22,500 nt of DNA from Neocallimastix lanati (nom. inval.) (GCA_016946835.1 JACVTC010000036.1:375001-397500), one strand, 5' to 3'; positions 1-12,200 are shown, counted from the stretch's first letter. Notes: generated by a model not told the origin, from the sequence alone. Numbers and translations: made by a program.

Positions 1-94
1 TATATAAAGTTAATGTAACAAAACAAAAATAAAGTAAAATTTTTGAAGTTATTATAGTTTTATGATATGGATTGAAATCATTTTAAGCAAAAAA

Positions 95-655
95 TAAAAT
101 AAAATAAAATAAATAAAATAAAATAAAATAAAATAAATAGTAGAATATTAATATAAAGTACAGATTGAATAAAATAAAATAAAATAAAATAAATAGTAAA
201 ATATAAATATAAGTACAGATTGAATAAAATAAAATAAAATAAAATAAATAGTAAAATATAAATATAAGTACAGATTGAATAAAATAAAATAAAATAAAAT
301 AAATAAAATAAAATAAAATAAAATAAATAAAATAAAATAAAATAAAATAAAATAAATAGTAGAATATTAATATAAAGTACAGATTGAATAAAATAAAATA
401 AAATAAAATAAATAGTAGAATATTAATATAAAGTACAGATTGAATAAAATAAAATAAAATAAATAGTAGAAATATTAATATAAAGTACAGATTGAATAAA
501 ATAAAATAAAATAAAATAAATAGTAGAATATTAATATAAAGTACAGATTGAATAAAATAGAATAAAATAAAATAAAATAAAATAAATAGTAAAATATAAA
601 TATAAGTACAGATTGAATAAAATAAAATAAAATAAAATAAAATAAAATAAAATAA
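95..655. repeat. AT minisatellite, about eight 52-56 bp units
   Basis: Eight copies of the 10-mer CAGATTGAAT start at 161, 216, 271, 380, 436, 488, 544 and 609. Each is followed by a variable run of AAAAT pentamers and then by AATAGTAGAATATTAATATA or the variant AATAGTAAAATATAAATATA. Most copies are 52-56 bp apart. The 109-bp gap at 271-380 holds an expanded pentamer block, and the last interval is 65 bp. The two variants of the non-pentamer part alternate in blocks, which suggests unequal exchange. The 77-codon reading frame on the minus strand here is only the pentamer read as Phe/Ile/Leu/Tyr and is not a gene. Confidence 0.93.
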
Positions 656-709
656 TTTGAGGGTTTAGAATAAATACCTGTGATTGTTAAATTTTCTGAT
701 TTAGTCACT

Positions 710-812
710 TTAAAATGTAAAAAGACAATTTATTGTTAGGAAGTCTTTTATTTTCCAACTTTTCAAATGAATAAAAAGATCATAAAGATAATTTTCTTCT
801 TCTTTTTTTTTC
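710..812 (-). pseudogene. Possible coding scrap, unassigned
   Basis: On the minus strand a frame of 30 codons (802-710) reads EEENYLYDLFIHLK, then SWKIKDFLTINCLFTF, then stops. It has mixed hydrophobic and charged residues and a Trp, unlike the translated AT repeats around it. An ATATAG that could serve as a splice acceptor lies just before an A9 run at 811-803. There is no start codon and no recognisable family. A second short open frame (GTGACTAAATCAG..., 705 downward) ends in a possible G|GTATTT donor at about 676. Both may be scraps of a decayed gene or chance open frames. Confidence 0.17.
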
Positions 813-1307
813 CTATATTTTCCAAACAAAATATAAAGGTCAGGTCATTAATGAAGTTAATCTTTATTATTTCATTAATAAAACTTTAAAAAAAAAATAA
901 TAATTAAAATGATTACTTAATTTATATAAAAAATTTAATAATTTTTTTTTTAATTTATTATTTTATTTTATATTTTATATTTCATATTTCATATTTATTT
1001 TTTATTTATTTATTATTTATTTTATTCAATTATTTTAATTTTTATTTATTTTTAATTTTATTTCAATTTTTTTTTATTTCTTATTTTTTTTTTACTATAT
1101 TTTTATTAATACTAACATATATTAATAAATGTATGTTTATAGTATATGCTTTATCTCTATAAAAAAAAATAATTTTTTTTTTTAAAAATAAATATTTTTT
1201 TAATATTAGCATATATTAATAAATATTTGTTAATATGAAATGTTTTATCTTAAAAAATTAAAATAAAATTAAATAAAATTATTTTTTCGTTATTTAACAT
1301 TTTTTCT

Positions 1308-1345
1308 TCGTATTTATTCTTCAATATCTTAAGTTAAAAGTGATT
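1308..1345 (-). pseudogene. Decayed copy of the membrane-protein last exon
   Basis: The minus strand contains GATATTGAAGAATAAATAC. It matches GATATTGAAGAACAAATAT in the last exon of the gene at 3113-4156, where it encodes Asp-Ile-Glu-Glu-Gln-Ile-Tyr. Here the Gln codon has become TAA. Flanking bases (AACTTAAGATATTG against AACTATATTGAAGATATTG) also align with a small gap. The match is short, so chance is possible in such AT-rich DNA. A second colinear match (1431-1493) makes a decayed duplicate of the locus more likely. Confidence 0.3.
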
Positions 1346-1430
1346 TAATAGTAAGTGATTTAATAATAATACATAATATTTAATATATATATTATGAATA
1401 TATTGAATATATTTATGAAAATAATATTTT

Positions 1431-1493
1431 TAATTAAAAGTTTTTTAATTGTAATTTTAATTCCAATAATAATTAATATTCAAATTGTGTAAC
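1431..1493. repeat. Dispersed repeat, copy A
   Basis: ATTAAAAG.TTTTTAATTGTAATTTTAATTCCAA, a short variable spacer, and then CAAATTGTGTAAC. The same order of blocks occurs at 4883-4946 with a few substitutions and a different spacer. The CAAATTGTGTAAC core is identical in both copies and unusually GC-containing for this DNA. Confidence 0.6.
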
Positions 1494-1879
1494 CATTTAC
1501 CATAAAAAAAAAAAAGTTAATATTTTACCAAAAAAAAAAAAAAAAAAATTAATATATTAATGAATGGTAAATATACTATGTATTATATTATATATATTTG
1601 ATTTTTTTTAGATAAGCTCGACTATTAACACTCAATAGTGTACAAAAAATTTTTAATATAAACCTTATTTATTATAAAATTTATTATTTATTAAAATAAT
1701 AAAATAATTTGTAATAAAATGAAAAAATTTTTCTTTTTTGTTTACTTTTATTTATTAAAACACCTTTTGTAAATATAACTTCTTCTCGTTATATTTAAAA
1801 ATAAAATTCCTTTTAAACTTATTTTAAAAAATCTTTCTCTTCACTCAAATAAAAAATATTAATTTTATCGTATTTATAT

Positions 1880-1882
<3 letters not shown>

Positions 1883-1920
<38 letters not shown>

Positions 1921-1938
1921 ATTACTAAATGAGTATTA

Positions 1939-1991
<53 letters not shown>
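1883..1991. repeat. Two long T homopolymers
   Basis: T34 at 1883-1916 and T48 at 1944-1991, separated by 27 bases. These are the longest T runs in the window. Runs this long are prone to length errors in sequencing as well as to real slippage. Confidence 0.9.
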
Positions 1992-1993
<2 letters not shown>

Positions 1994-3112
1994 TATTATT
2001 ATCATTTTATAACATCTTCTGTTTGTTTTCTTTTATTGGAAAAGGGCTTTTTAATAATTTAATATTATATTTTAAAGGCTAAATTAAATTAACTAATAAC
2101 TATCTAATTAAAATAAAATAATATAAAATAAGATTCGGAAATATGTAATAGAAATTTTTATATTTCGTACGAAAAAATGAATTTTGTATTTTGATGAAAG
2201 GAATTTTAGTTTGAAAATCTAACAATTTTAATTATAATATTAATTTTTAATAATATTAATCTATATTATATCAGTAATATATGTTTTAACACTACATTAA
2301 TTATTAATGGTTTTAATGAATTATTTGAATTTTTTTTTTTTTTTTTGAGATAGGAATAATTAAAATGTGTATAAAAATAATAATATTAATATTAATTTAA
2401 TTAATACATTTAATTAACATATATAAAATTTAAAGGATTAAAAATAAAAATTATATATAAATAATGAAAATATAATGGAAAAAAAAAAATTTTTTTTTTT
2501 ATTCTTAAAGATAATTTATGTTATTTTGATGTTAATGTGAATTAAAATTTTTCTGATGAAAATATATATATATATAAATGATGAGAAAAGTTAACATACC
2601 TGTAAAAAAAAAAAAAAAAAGAGTTTTATAATGTGTTTACATCCATGAAATTCTCTCTTGAATATAGAGAAATAAAATAGATACAGCTTTTTACTTTAAT
2701 TATATTTTTTATATATAAAATTTTAATATCAAATTTTGATTCTATATTTTATATATATATATCCAAACAATCTACATATATTGATAATAAATGATAGAAA
2801 GAAATTTATCAATGAATTGACATTTTTTTTTTATTGTTAATTTTTTATTAAAGAATTATTTATATATATATATATGTTATTGAGATATTTTATTTTATAA
2901 TCACATATGAATTTTAATTTATTTTTTTTTTTCTTTTTATTATAAATTATTTATTTTTTTAAAAATTATTTTTTTTTTTATTACAAACTATTTTTTTTTT
3001 ATTATAAATTATTTTTTTTGAATATTAACAATATTCATTAATATAATAAAACTTTAAAAAATAAAATTCTATAACAAATAAAAATAAAAAAAAAATAATA
3101 AACTAATATTAA

Positions 3113-4013
3113 TTATTTTCTAATTTGTCTGGTATCACTTTCATTATATATTTGTTCTTCAATATCTTCAATATAGTTACAAGTAGTTAAGTAATAAAAG
3201 ATCTATTATTATTTTGTTTGTTTGAAAAAAAATATTAGTAATATTTTTTTTAATAATAATAATAAGTAAACAAAAAGATAATATAAAATATTCATTCAAT
3301 TATTTACTATATATATATAATTAAAAGAAATATACAATTATTTAAATAATAATAAAATTCTATAAATTCTATAATTACCATAAGATCGAAGAAAATAATT
3401 TGTCCTATGACAGTAGTACACCCATTGTTGTATTTCTTTCATAATCAAATTGTTCTTTATATTTTCCTTCAATATCAATATTTGTATTTGTTTTTCTTGC
3501 AACCCATTTAACGTAATCATCGTTATACGTCATGTTTACTGAATAAATAAAGTATGCAACTTCAAATATGAAATAGATTATGAAAATAATCTTAAATGGC
3601 TTCATCAATGATATTTTATTCTTTTTATATTTATAAAAATGAAATATTAAATTAAATAATTGGTATAAAAAGGTTTAATAAATATCTATATCTATATATA
3701 TATATATATTTAAATTATCAATATAAAAAGTTTAATATGTATATTATAATAAAAAAAAATTTTTTTTTTTTAAATTTACTTACTTTTATCTATTCCAAAA
3801 ATTAATAATATAAGAGTAATAATAATACAAGCGTCCATTACATAGAAAACAAAACTCAAGGCACCGGCTACAACAGAAAAAAAAAGCAAACATTACGTTA
3901 CTTAATCCTGAATTGATGAGACCAATTGCTATGACAATCTTTTATAAAAAAAATATTATTTTTGTTATAAATAAGACTTCTTTTATTTATTTATTTATTT
4001 AATTTATATATAA

Positions 4014-4047
<34 letters not shown>

Positions 4048-4156
4048 TTTTTATAAATACTTACTAAAGGCAAAACTGTATAGACCATGACTGAAGTTTT
4101 TGGCTTGCAACAGCAACAACATTCACCAATTACTGGGAAACATCTCTTGAAACCAT
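3113..4156 (-). pseudogene. Four-TM membrane protein gene, probably decayed
   Basis: The minus strand carries ordered, coding-like pieces with matching splice sites. Exon 1 (about 4156-4065) reads RCFPVIGECCCCCKPKTS, then VMVYTVLPL, and ends at a GTAAGT donor. After a 126-nt intron, exon 2 (3938-3784) gives IVIAIGLINSGL, then GALSFVFYVMDACIII, then IFGIDK, and ends at GTAAGT. After a 163-nt intron, exon 3 (3620-3379) gives SLMKPFKIIFIIYFIFEV, a polar loop, then TTVIGQIIFFDLM, and ends at GTAATT. After a 176-nt intron, exon 4 (3202-3113) gives IFYYLTTCNYIEDIEEQIYN and ends in TAA. The result would be about 190 residues with a Cys-rich cytoplasmic start, four hydrophobic helices and an acidic tail. 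No single frame works: an extra T in the 9-T run (3877-3885), an extra A before the second donor, a one-base loss near 3420-3445 and no in-frame ATG in exon 1 all break it. I take it for a pseudogene; homopolymer assembly error is the alternative. The protein family's function is unknown to me. Confidence 0.6.
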
Positions 4157-5780
4157 TAGTATTTTAAATATTCATTTATTTTTTTTTTTTTTTATTTTTA
4201 GAATCAATGATTAATAGATCATTAAAAAAAAATAATACTTAAATTTAAATAATAAAGTTATTAAAAGATGATTATTATGTTAATGAAGACTTCATATATC
4301 TTTCTTCCTTTTTTCCTTTTTTTCTTTTTCTTCTTCTAATTCAACTTTGTTAAGTTTTTTTTTTGGGGGAAACAATTTGAATAATATAAATTCAATTATA
4401 TATAAATTAAAAAATATTAATTTAATAATTTATTAAGAAAAAACTGTTTTGTTTTTGTAATTTTTTTTTTTTTTTAAAAAAATAACGGTTGAGACATCGA
4501 TATTTATTTATTATTATAATATTAAATAATTATCAACTATACTGGGGATATAAATAATACAGACTCACATATACGTTAAGTATTCAATAAATACAGAAAT
4601 GTATTTTCTTTATATATATATTACATCTTTAATAAATAAATTAAATAATGAAAAATATAAAAGAAAAGGCAATTCACAATACTAACAATAAGTAATGAAT
4701 TTAAATTCATATAATATATTTTCATTTATTAATATTAATAATAATAATATTAATATTATTATATATAATGAAATTATTTAAAAATATAGGTTAAATTTTT
4801 ATAAAACTACATAAAATATTGGAAAAAAAAAAAAAGTATAATTATTTAAGTAATAATTGTTTGTAATAATAAATATTATATTGATTAAAATTTTAATTAG
4901 TAATTTTAATACCAAAAAAGACTCTTTTTTAATCAAATTGTGTAACATGTTTCAAAAAAAAATTTTTTTAAAAAATTATATGAAAAATATCTCAATGGAT
5001 AAAATTTTTAAAAAAGTATTTTAAATATTGAAAATTAAGCAATATTTAAATAATTAACACACTTATTAACATATATTTTTATTTATTTCTCTTAAAAATG
5101 TTTAAAAACCTAACTTTTAATTATGCATTAATTATATAATAATTTTTTATTTTACTACTTTAATGTATTACATCAAAAGAAATAATTAATATTATTGGAG
5201 ATAATATATGAATTTAATATTAAGAATTAAATTTTATTTTTTATTTTTAGTTCCAATAAGAATCCTTTAGTTATTTATGTTAAACTGTATATACTAATAT
5301 AAATACCTTGAGTTAACCTAATTGTTTCATAACAACTAAAAAAATGAAATTATTTCTTATTGTAATTTATAATTATATTTTTTATTCATAATAAATGACT
5401 ATTGTAAATAATAATAGTAATTTTATAACATGAAAAATAACTTGTATCTTAGTTTTTATTTAGAGTGTTAACTATATATTGATTAATTATTAATATAGTT
5501 TTTTAATATTAAAAATAAAATAAAAGTAAAATAAATTTGGAAAAAAAAAAGCGCTTTATCAAGAAGCAAATAATAAAAATATAAAAAATAAAAAAAAAAA
5601 TAAATAATTTAATATTATAAATCATAGATCCATATATCATAAATATTTAGAATTAGAAAAAAAGTTTATTATTTTAAATATATAAATATGATTATTATAA
5701 TAATGATAATAATAATGTAAACGAATAATGAATAATAATAGGAAGAAGAATTTAGAGTAAAATTTATAATAATAATAATA
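4157..5780. other. AT-rich intergenic stretch
   Basis: This is the likely 5' flank of the membrane-protein locus. It holds T- and A-runs, a purine-rich patch on the minus strand (4297-4345, GAAGAAGAAAAAG type), a short mixed patch at 4485-4590 with no open frame, and the dispersed repeat copy B. I see no gene, RNA or mobile element that can be supported. Confidence 0.6.
4883..4946. repeat. Dispersed repeat, copy B
   Basis: GATTAAAATTTTAATTAG, TAATTTTAATACCAA, a spacer, and then AATCAAATTGTGTAAC. Block order and sequence match copy A at 1431-1493, in the same orientation. Copy B lies about 730 bp upstream of the first exon of the membrane-protein locus, and copy A lies on the corresponding side of the exon-like relic at 1308-1345. 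Confidence 0.6.
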
Positions 5781-5993
5781 AATAAATGAATAAATATTCA
5801 TTAGAATACAAAAAATAATAAATAAATGAAAAAATATTCATTAGAATACAAAAAATAATAAATAAATGAATAAATATTCATTAGAATACAAAAAATAATA
5901 AATAAATGAATAAATATTCATTAGAATACAAAAAATAATAAATAAATGAATAAATATTCATTAGAATACAAAAAATAATAAATAAATGAATAA
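5781..5993. repeat. 40-bp tandem repeat, 5.3 copies
   Basis: Units begin at 5781, 5821, 5861, 5901 and 5941, with a 13-base partial copy at 5981. Each unit is AATAAATGAATAAATATTCA followed by TTAGAATACAAAAAATAATA. The copies are identical apart from T to A at 5831. Such identity in fast-drifting AT DNA points to recent amplification. Confidence 0.96.
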
Positions 5994-6614
5994 TACAAAA
6001 ATTTGAATTTAATATTACTATTTAAAATAATAATAAATAAGTATCTAATTTAATAATAATTGTTATTATAAAAATTTGAATTTAATATTACTCTATAAAT
6101 ATCTGTGTATATGTGTACTAATAGAGACTATTCTATGGAGCATTCTGATTGTATCCAACGATATTGTTTTAATGGTATATTCAAGTTTTTTTTTTTTTTT
6201 TTTTTTTTTTGTAAAATAATATGGTCATTGTTTTTAGTTATTTATAGTTTAAAATAAATATATTAATTAATTAATAATATTAAAATACGACAGTAATAAT
6301 AATAAATAGATAATTGAAATTAAAATATAATGAAAAATGTATATTAAAATATATATACATATTTATTAAATAATTTTTTATAAAAATAAATTATATCTAA
6401 AAAACAAATAAACAAACAAACAAACAAAAAAAAAATAATTAGATTTAAAGTGCATTAAATTCTCCTTCGAACCAAGAAAAAAAAAATAATAAATAATAAT
6501 AACAAATAAAAAAATAGAAATATTATAGAAGAGATGGAATTTTCATAAATGTGGAATTTTTAATATATTTTGTATTAGATAAAATATTAAAAAGTATTTT
6601 TTTTTTTTTTTAGA
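5994..6614. other. Intergenic stretch with one coding-like scrap
   Basis: A direct repeat, AAATTTGAATTTAATATTAC, occurs near 5998 and again near 6071, about 73 bp apart. On the minus strand 6184-6128 reads NLNIPLKQYRWIQSECSIE and then TAG. This 19-codon stretch has Trp and Cys and few of the codons seen in translated AT repeats, but it has no start, no splice site I trust and no family I recognise. It may be part of the same decay zone as the relics at 6615-7598. A run of T (about 6186-6210) and AT-only DNA make up the rest. Confidence 0.45.
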
Positions 6615-6701
6615 CTAGGAAGAGAATACACTTCCAGTGCTTTATTAAATAGATTAAAATATTTTTATGTATTACATTTAATTATAAAAATAATTATATA
6701 A
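6615..6701 (+). pseudogene. Possible retroelement integrase core scrap
   Basis: The plus frame after TTTTTTTTTTTAGA reads LGREYTSSALLNRLKYFYVL and on to a TAA at 6699-6701. The first half resembles the stretch around the second catalytic Asp of retroviral-type integrases (the DNGxEFT/S neighbourhood, as in Ty1/copia and Ty3/gypsy elements). The Asp-Asn expected before Gly is missing, because the sequence before it is a T run. The match is short, so this is a weak call. Other Ty3/gypsy relics occur at 18151-18270 and 19219-19319. Confidence 0.3.
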
Positions 6702-6783
6702 TTAAAAGATTAAAAAAAAAAAAAAATAAAAATAAAAACATTAAATCAAAGAAAATTTAATGTAATAAAGAATAAAAATAAGT

Positions 6784-7598
6784 TCAAAAGTCAAAAAAAA
6801 ATTCTGTGTGATGTAAACTACGAGTAGTAACATGATCACCAGTTAAATCTAAAATAATTAAACAAAGAAGTAACATCTTTCAAATAGATAGTGTGATATC
6901 CACTAAACTCTCCCCTGAACCACATGAAAGATCATCAAAAGTTGAATTACTTACTATAGGTTCTGTGTTCGGAACTGTACTGTTAGTTAATGTGTATTGA
7001 TGAGAATTAACAGGACTTCTAACTGTACTATTCCTTTGCCATTTCGGTACGACTTCGGTACTCTTGGTAATGAAAGTATTTTTGCTAAAACTCTCAAAAA
7101 GTAACTCAAGAGAGCTACTGATGATTAGTATTGCATTAGCAAGGTATTCCGCAAGCCCCACAATATACGGAACAGTAGACCCCTGTGAACTTTTTAGGAG
7201 TTGTTTACTTAAATGTCTCTCTGTTCCCCAGTATGGAATTGTAGCTCATCTAAAGCTGAAATTCCCCCAAGAAGGAATGTATAAATATACCTGTTTATGA
7301 GATTTTCATATTCTAAAATATGAAAATTAAATAGTATATATAATAATAAAAATTATAACTTTTTTTGTTATAATCTGATTTGATGTTGATGTTAGACTAA
7401 ATAATGAATTTTTTTTTTTTTTTTATTTTTATTTTTTTATTTATTTTTTTTTTTTTTATTTTTTATTATTTTTCGGTTTGTAGGCCAGTTTCAATTTTCA
7501 TACTATTTCTTAAACTATCATGATTAATCTTTTCCAGACTATTCAATTTGTGTATTGTAAATGTTTTTTGAGCATCATTAAGCCCTTGGTTACAGCCC
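6784..7598 (-). pseudogene. Unrecognised three-exon coding relic
   Basis: Three minus-strand pieces join with compatible splice phases. Exon A (7598-7504) reads CNQGLNDAQKTFTIHKLNSL, then EKINHDSLRN, and ends at a GTATGA donor. A 191-nt intron ends in CATATTTTAG. Exon B (7312-6955) reads KYENLINRYIYTFLLGGISA, then LDELQFHTGEQRDI; a TAA then forces a one-base frame change to SKQLLKSSQGSTVPYIVGLA, then EYLANAILIISSSLELLFES, and later a Ser/Thr/Asn-rich part ending at GTAAGT. A 78-nt intron removes an in-frame TGA. Exon C (6876-6784) reads MLLLCLIILDLTGDH, then VTTRSLHHTEFFFDF, and stops. There is no start codon upstream. The start looks like a coiled coil, the middle has one or two hydrophobic helices. 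The base mix is far less AT-rich than its surroundings. I do not recognise the family. The frame break and missing 5' end suggest a truncated pseudogene. Confidence 0.45.
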
Positions 7599-9246
<1,648 letters not shown>

Positions 9247-12200
9247 TTAAAATATACTGGAATAACGTTTATTTTGAGTGGTTCTAAGTTTTGGAAATTC
9301 AGATATTAAATATTGAAATCCAGGTATTTCTTTAATTTGTTGATAATGACTATATCTTGATACTGGCATATAATTAAGATCCATTTCATCCATATTTCTA
9401 TAAACAACTGGATTTCTTGGTCTTGGTCTAGGTCTTGGTCTTGGAATAATGGATTGGATAGTATCTTTATTTTCTGAATTATCATTACTTTGAGAAACAT
9501 CTTTTCCTTTTGCAGTTGAATTACTAGTATTAGATGAACTTGATGTTGGTGAACTACTTTTAGACGTAATATCAATGAGATTAGAATTGGTATTATTAGT
9601 ATTATTGGTATTTTTACTATCCATTGTTTTATTTGGTATATTAGAGTTAATATTATTGGGTATTTTTTCTAATTCAGTGGTAGTACTTGATGAACTATTA
9701 GGATTATTAATATCATTTTTTAAATTAATGGATGAGGATGTAGGAGTAGATAATAAATTATTTAATGAGTCTTGACTTTCAATTCTTGAAGTATTATGGC
9801 AAGAAAGTTTTGGGGTTGGAGCATTAGATGAAGAAGGTGAAGAAGTAGATGAAATATGTAACTTTTGATCATTCGAATATTGTTGTTGTGATTGTTCTAA
9901 CTGTGATGGTGATTGATTTTTTTCTTTTTTAATACTTTCATTAGAGGAAATTGAAGGATTAGCAGTTGATTTGCATAATGTAGCAGTAGTTGTAGTAGAT
10001 GAAGTTGATTCAGAAAGATCTTTACTATTTTTAGAATCGGTTGCTTTTACTTTTGGAGTGGTTGAAGAAACTTCTTTAGCCGATGGTTTAATAGTTGCAA
10101 TAGTAGAAGTATCATGATCATTTCTATTAATACGTTCAATTTCTGTAGCAGATAAATTAGAATAAAGGGAATTTCTATTTCTTAAAAGTTCAGTTGTTCT
10201 CATCTTTGAAAGTTGTGGTCTTCCAAAACTGGAATAATAATCAGGATTATAATAGTTATTTTCTATTTTTCCATACATTGATCTTCTTTGTAGTTGCATA
10301 TTATTGACATTATTATTATTGTAGGAGAGACTTTGTTCATAATATGACTGTCCTTGAGGAGGCTGACCGTAAAAACCGGGTGGATATTGACGTCTACCTA
10401 AGCTACCAAAAATCTTTGGAATAGATGGTGCGACATTTCTTCCTTCAAATTGAATAGTTTTTCCTTCAATGGGTTGATTTGTATTTTCAAATGTACCTTT
10501 ACGTTTACTAATATTAGAATTTATATTAGAAAGTGGGTTATTCATGCTACCAGTAATTTCTAAAAAGGTTAACAATACAGGACAATTATAGAGAAGAGGA
10601 TGAAGAGAGACAAAACTCATTAAGGAAGAAAAGGCAAATGCTCTATTTTTAATGGTATCAGAGTCAAAACGATCAAAGAATGTTTTCTTCGGAAATTCTG
10701 GCCAATCATTTATAGTATCCTTATATTTTTTATGAATTTCTTTATAGAAAGATCTAAATTGACGATAACGTTTATGAACGGTAAAAGTACATATATTATC
10801 ATTTCTGTACATTGGAAGATTGGGTCTTAAAAGTTTTACAGTAATTGTGTAAAGGGTATGAGCTGAGAACATTCTTTCCATCATAGTTCTAGTCTGAACT
10901 ATAACCGGATCAGTAATATACATATAAACACCATATCTATAGTATGGTAGGGGTATTTGTTTAATAGTAGGATAATTATTTGAATCTCTTATACCTTCAG
11001 GCATGGAAGCAATTTCTATTGGATGTCTTGATTCATTTTCATTAAAACGACTAAGAGTGCTTGCTGTTTCTTCATCCCAGTTACGTTTAATTCCAACAAA
11101 ATTACTGAACGCTTCATAATTATTGGTATTACCTATTCTTTGAATACCTTGATTTGGAGCATTACTTTTATTATCACCATAAACAGATCCTGTAATAGTT
11201 GTTCTATCGGCTGTATATTCAGATTTAGTTTCATTATCATTTAAATGATTAACATTAGAATTAGTAATGGTTGGGGTTAAACTGTCTGAAGAAAGATTAG
11301 TTTCAATTGTAGAGGATGATAAATTTTTCTTTAATACTTTTCTATTAATATCTTCTCTTTTAGTTTCGGTATCAGATTCTGTCTTATCATTAGTGATGCT
11401 ATTATTATTATTATTTAAAGTAGTTTTTGTTGTTTTGTCGTTAGAGACCATTGCTGATTCATTCTTTAAAGGTTCAAGTGGTTTCACATTTAATCTATTA
11501 TGAATGTCAAAAATATCATTATAGGTTTCTCCACCAGTGGTATATGAAGATAAAATATTATCTGATTCAGAAACAACACTTTCTTCTTCTTCCTCATCAT
11601 AATCATAAATAGAAGATCTTCCATCTACACTAGAAGCAGTAGGTCCATGATATTCACTGTAATAACTATCAGGATAAACACCATAAACACCAGGTTTATC
11701 TAAGTAAATATTATAAATATTTAATTAAAAATTATTAATAAAATACCAAATTAAATAGTTTATATAACGATTTAATAAAAACATATATCATATTAATAAA
11801 ATAATAAATTAAATAATATATATAATGATTTAATAAAAATATATATAACAGCGTATTAATAAAATAATAAAATAAATAATGTAAATATAAAATATAAATA
11901 TAAATAATAAATATAAAATATAATTTTAAAATATAATTATATTTCATAATTATAAAACATAAATATAGTATATTTTTTTTTTAATCTAAAAAAAAAAAAT
12001 AATAATAATAATTAAATAAAATAAAATAAAACGAAATGAAATGAAATTGAATAAAATCTAATAAAATAAAAATTAAAGGTAAATCATATTAATAAAATAA
12101 TAATAAATACCATTTTTTGAATTATTTTGAACATCTAAATCAAAGGACTCATCATATTTCTTTGCTTCATCTAAATCAATACCTGCACTACTTTCTGAAA

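Larger units (their letters stand above)
813..3112. other. AT-rich intergenic stretch
   Basis: Almost entirely A/T with homopolymer runs; I see no intact gene, tRNA or hairpin of note. Contents worth recording are two nearby related blocks (1108-1160 and 1204-1250) sharing CATATATTAATAAAT and a T-rich TTTATCT end, the exon-like relic at 1308-1345, the dispersed repeat at 1431-1493, and the long T runs at 1883-1991. The part next to 3112 is the likely 3' flank of the membrane-protein locus, which is transcribed leftward. Confidence 0.7.

Noticed and set aside
475-708. 77-codon minus frame
   Set aside because: It is the AAAAT minisatellite read as Phe/Ile/Leu/Tyr repeats.
3868-3901. A 34-nt intron (GTAACG...TTGTAG) that would restore the frame in the membrane gene
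   Set aside because: It is phase-compatible but far shorter than the other introns here (78-411 nt). One extra T in a 9-T run explains the break more simply.
5781-5993. CRISPR-like array
   Set aside because: The 40-bp units abut directly with no unique spacers; it is a plain tandem repeat in eukaryotic DNA.
6455-6485. tRNA-like T-loop (GGTTCGAAGGAG on the minus strand)
   Set aside because: No acceptor stem, D arm or anticodon arm can be drawn around it.
7064-7300. Plus-strand frame opposite the three-exon relic
   Set aside because: The minus strand gives three pieces with matching splice phases and a more protein-like composition; the plus frame has no supporting sites.
6955-7312. Histone H2A-like reading of exon B (LQF, then a Tyr 24 residues later, then EYL)
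   Set aside because: The spacing is suggestive, but the diagnostic FPVGRIHR and the C-terminal half are absent and a coiled-coil-like exon precedes it. Probably coincidence.
9575-11503. Plus-strand frames inside the PX gene, and out-of-frame minus frames at 9306-9575 and 12783-12980
   Set aside because: They are shadows of the PX coding sequence, made by its Ser/Asn codon repeats.
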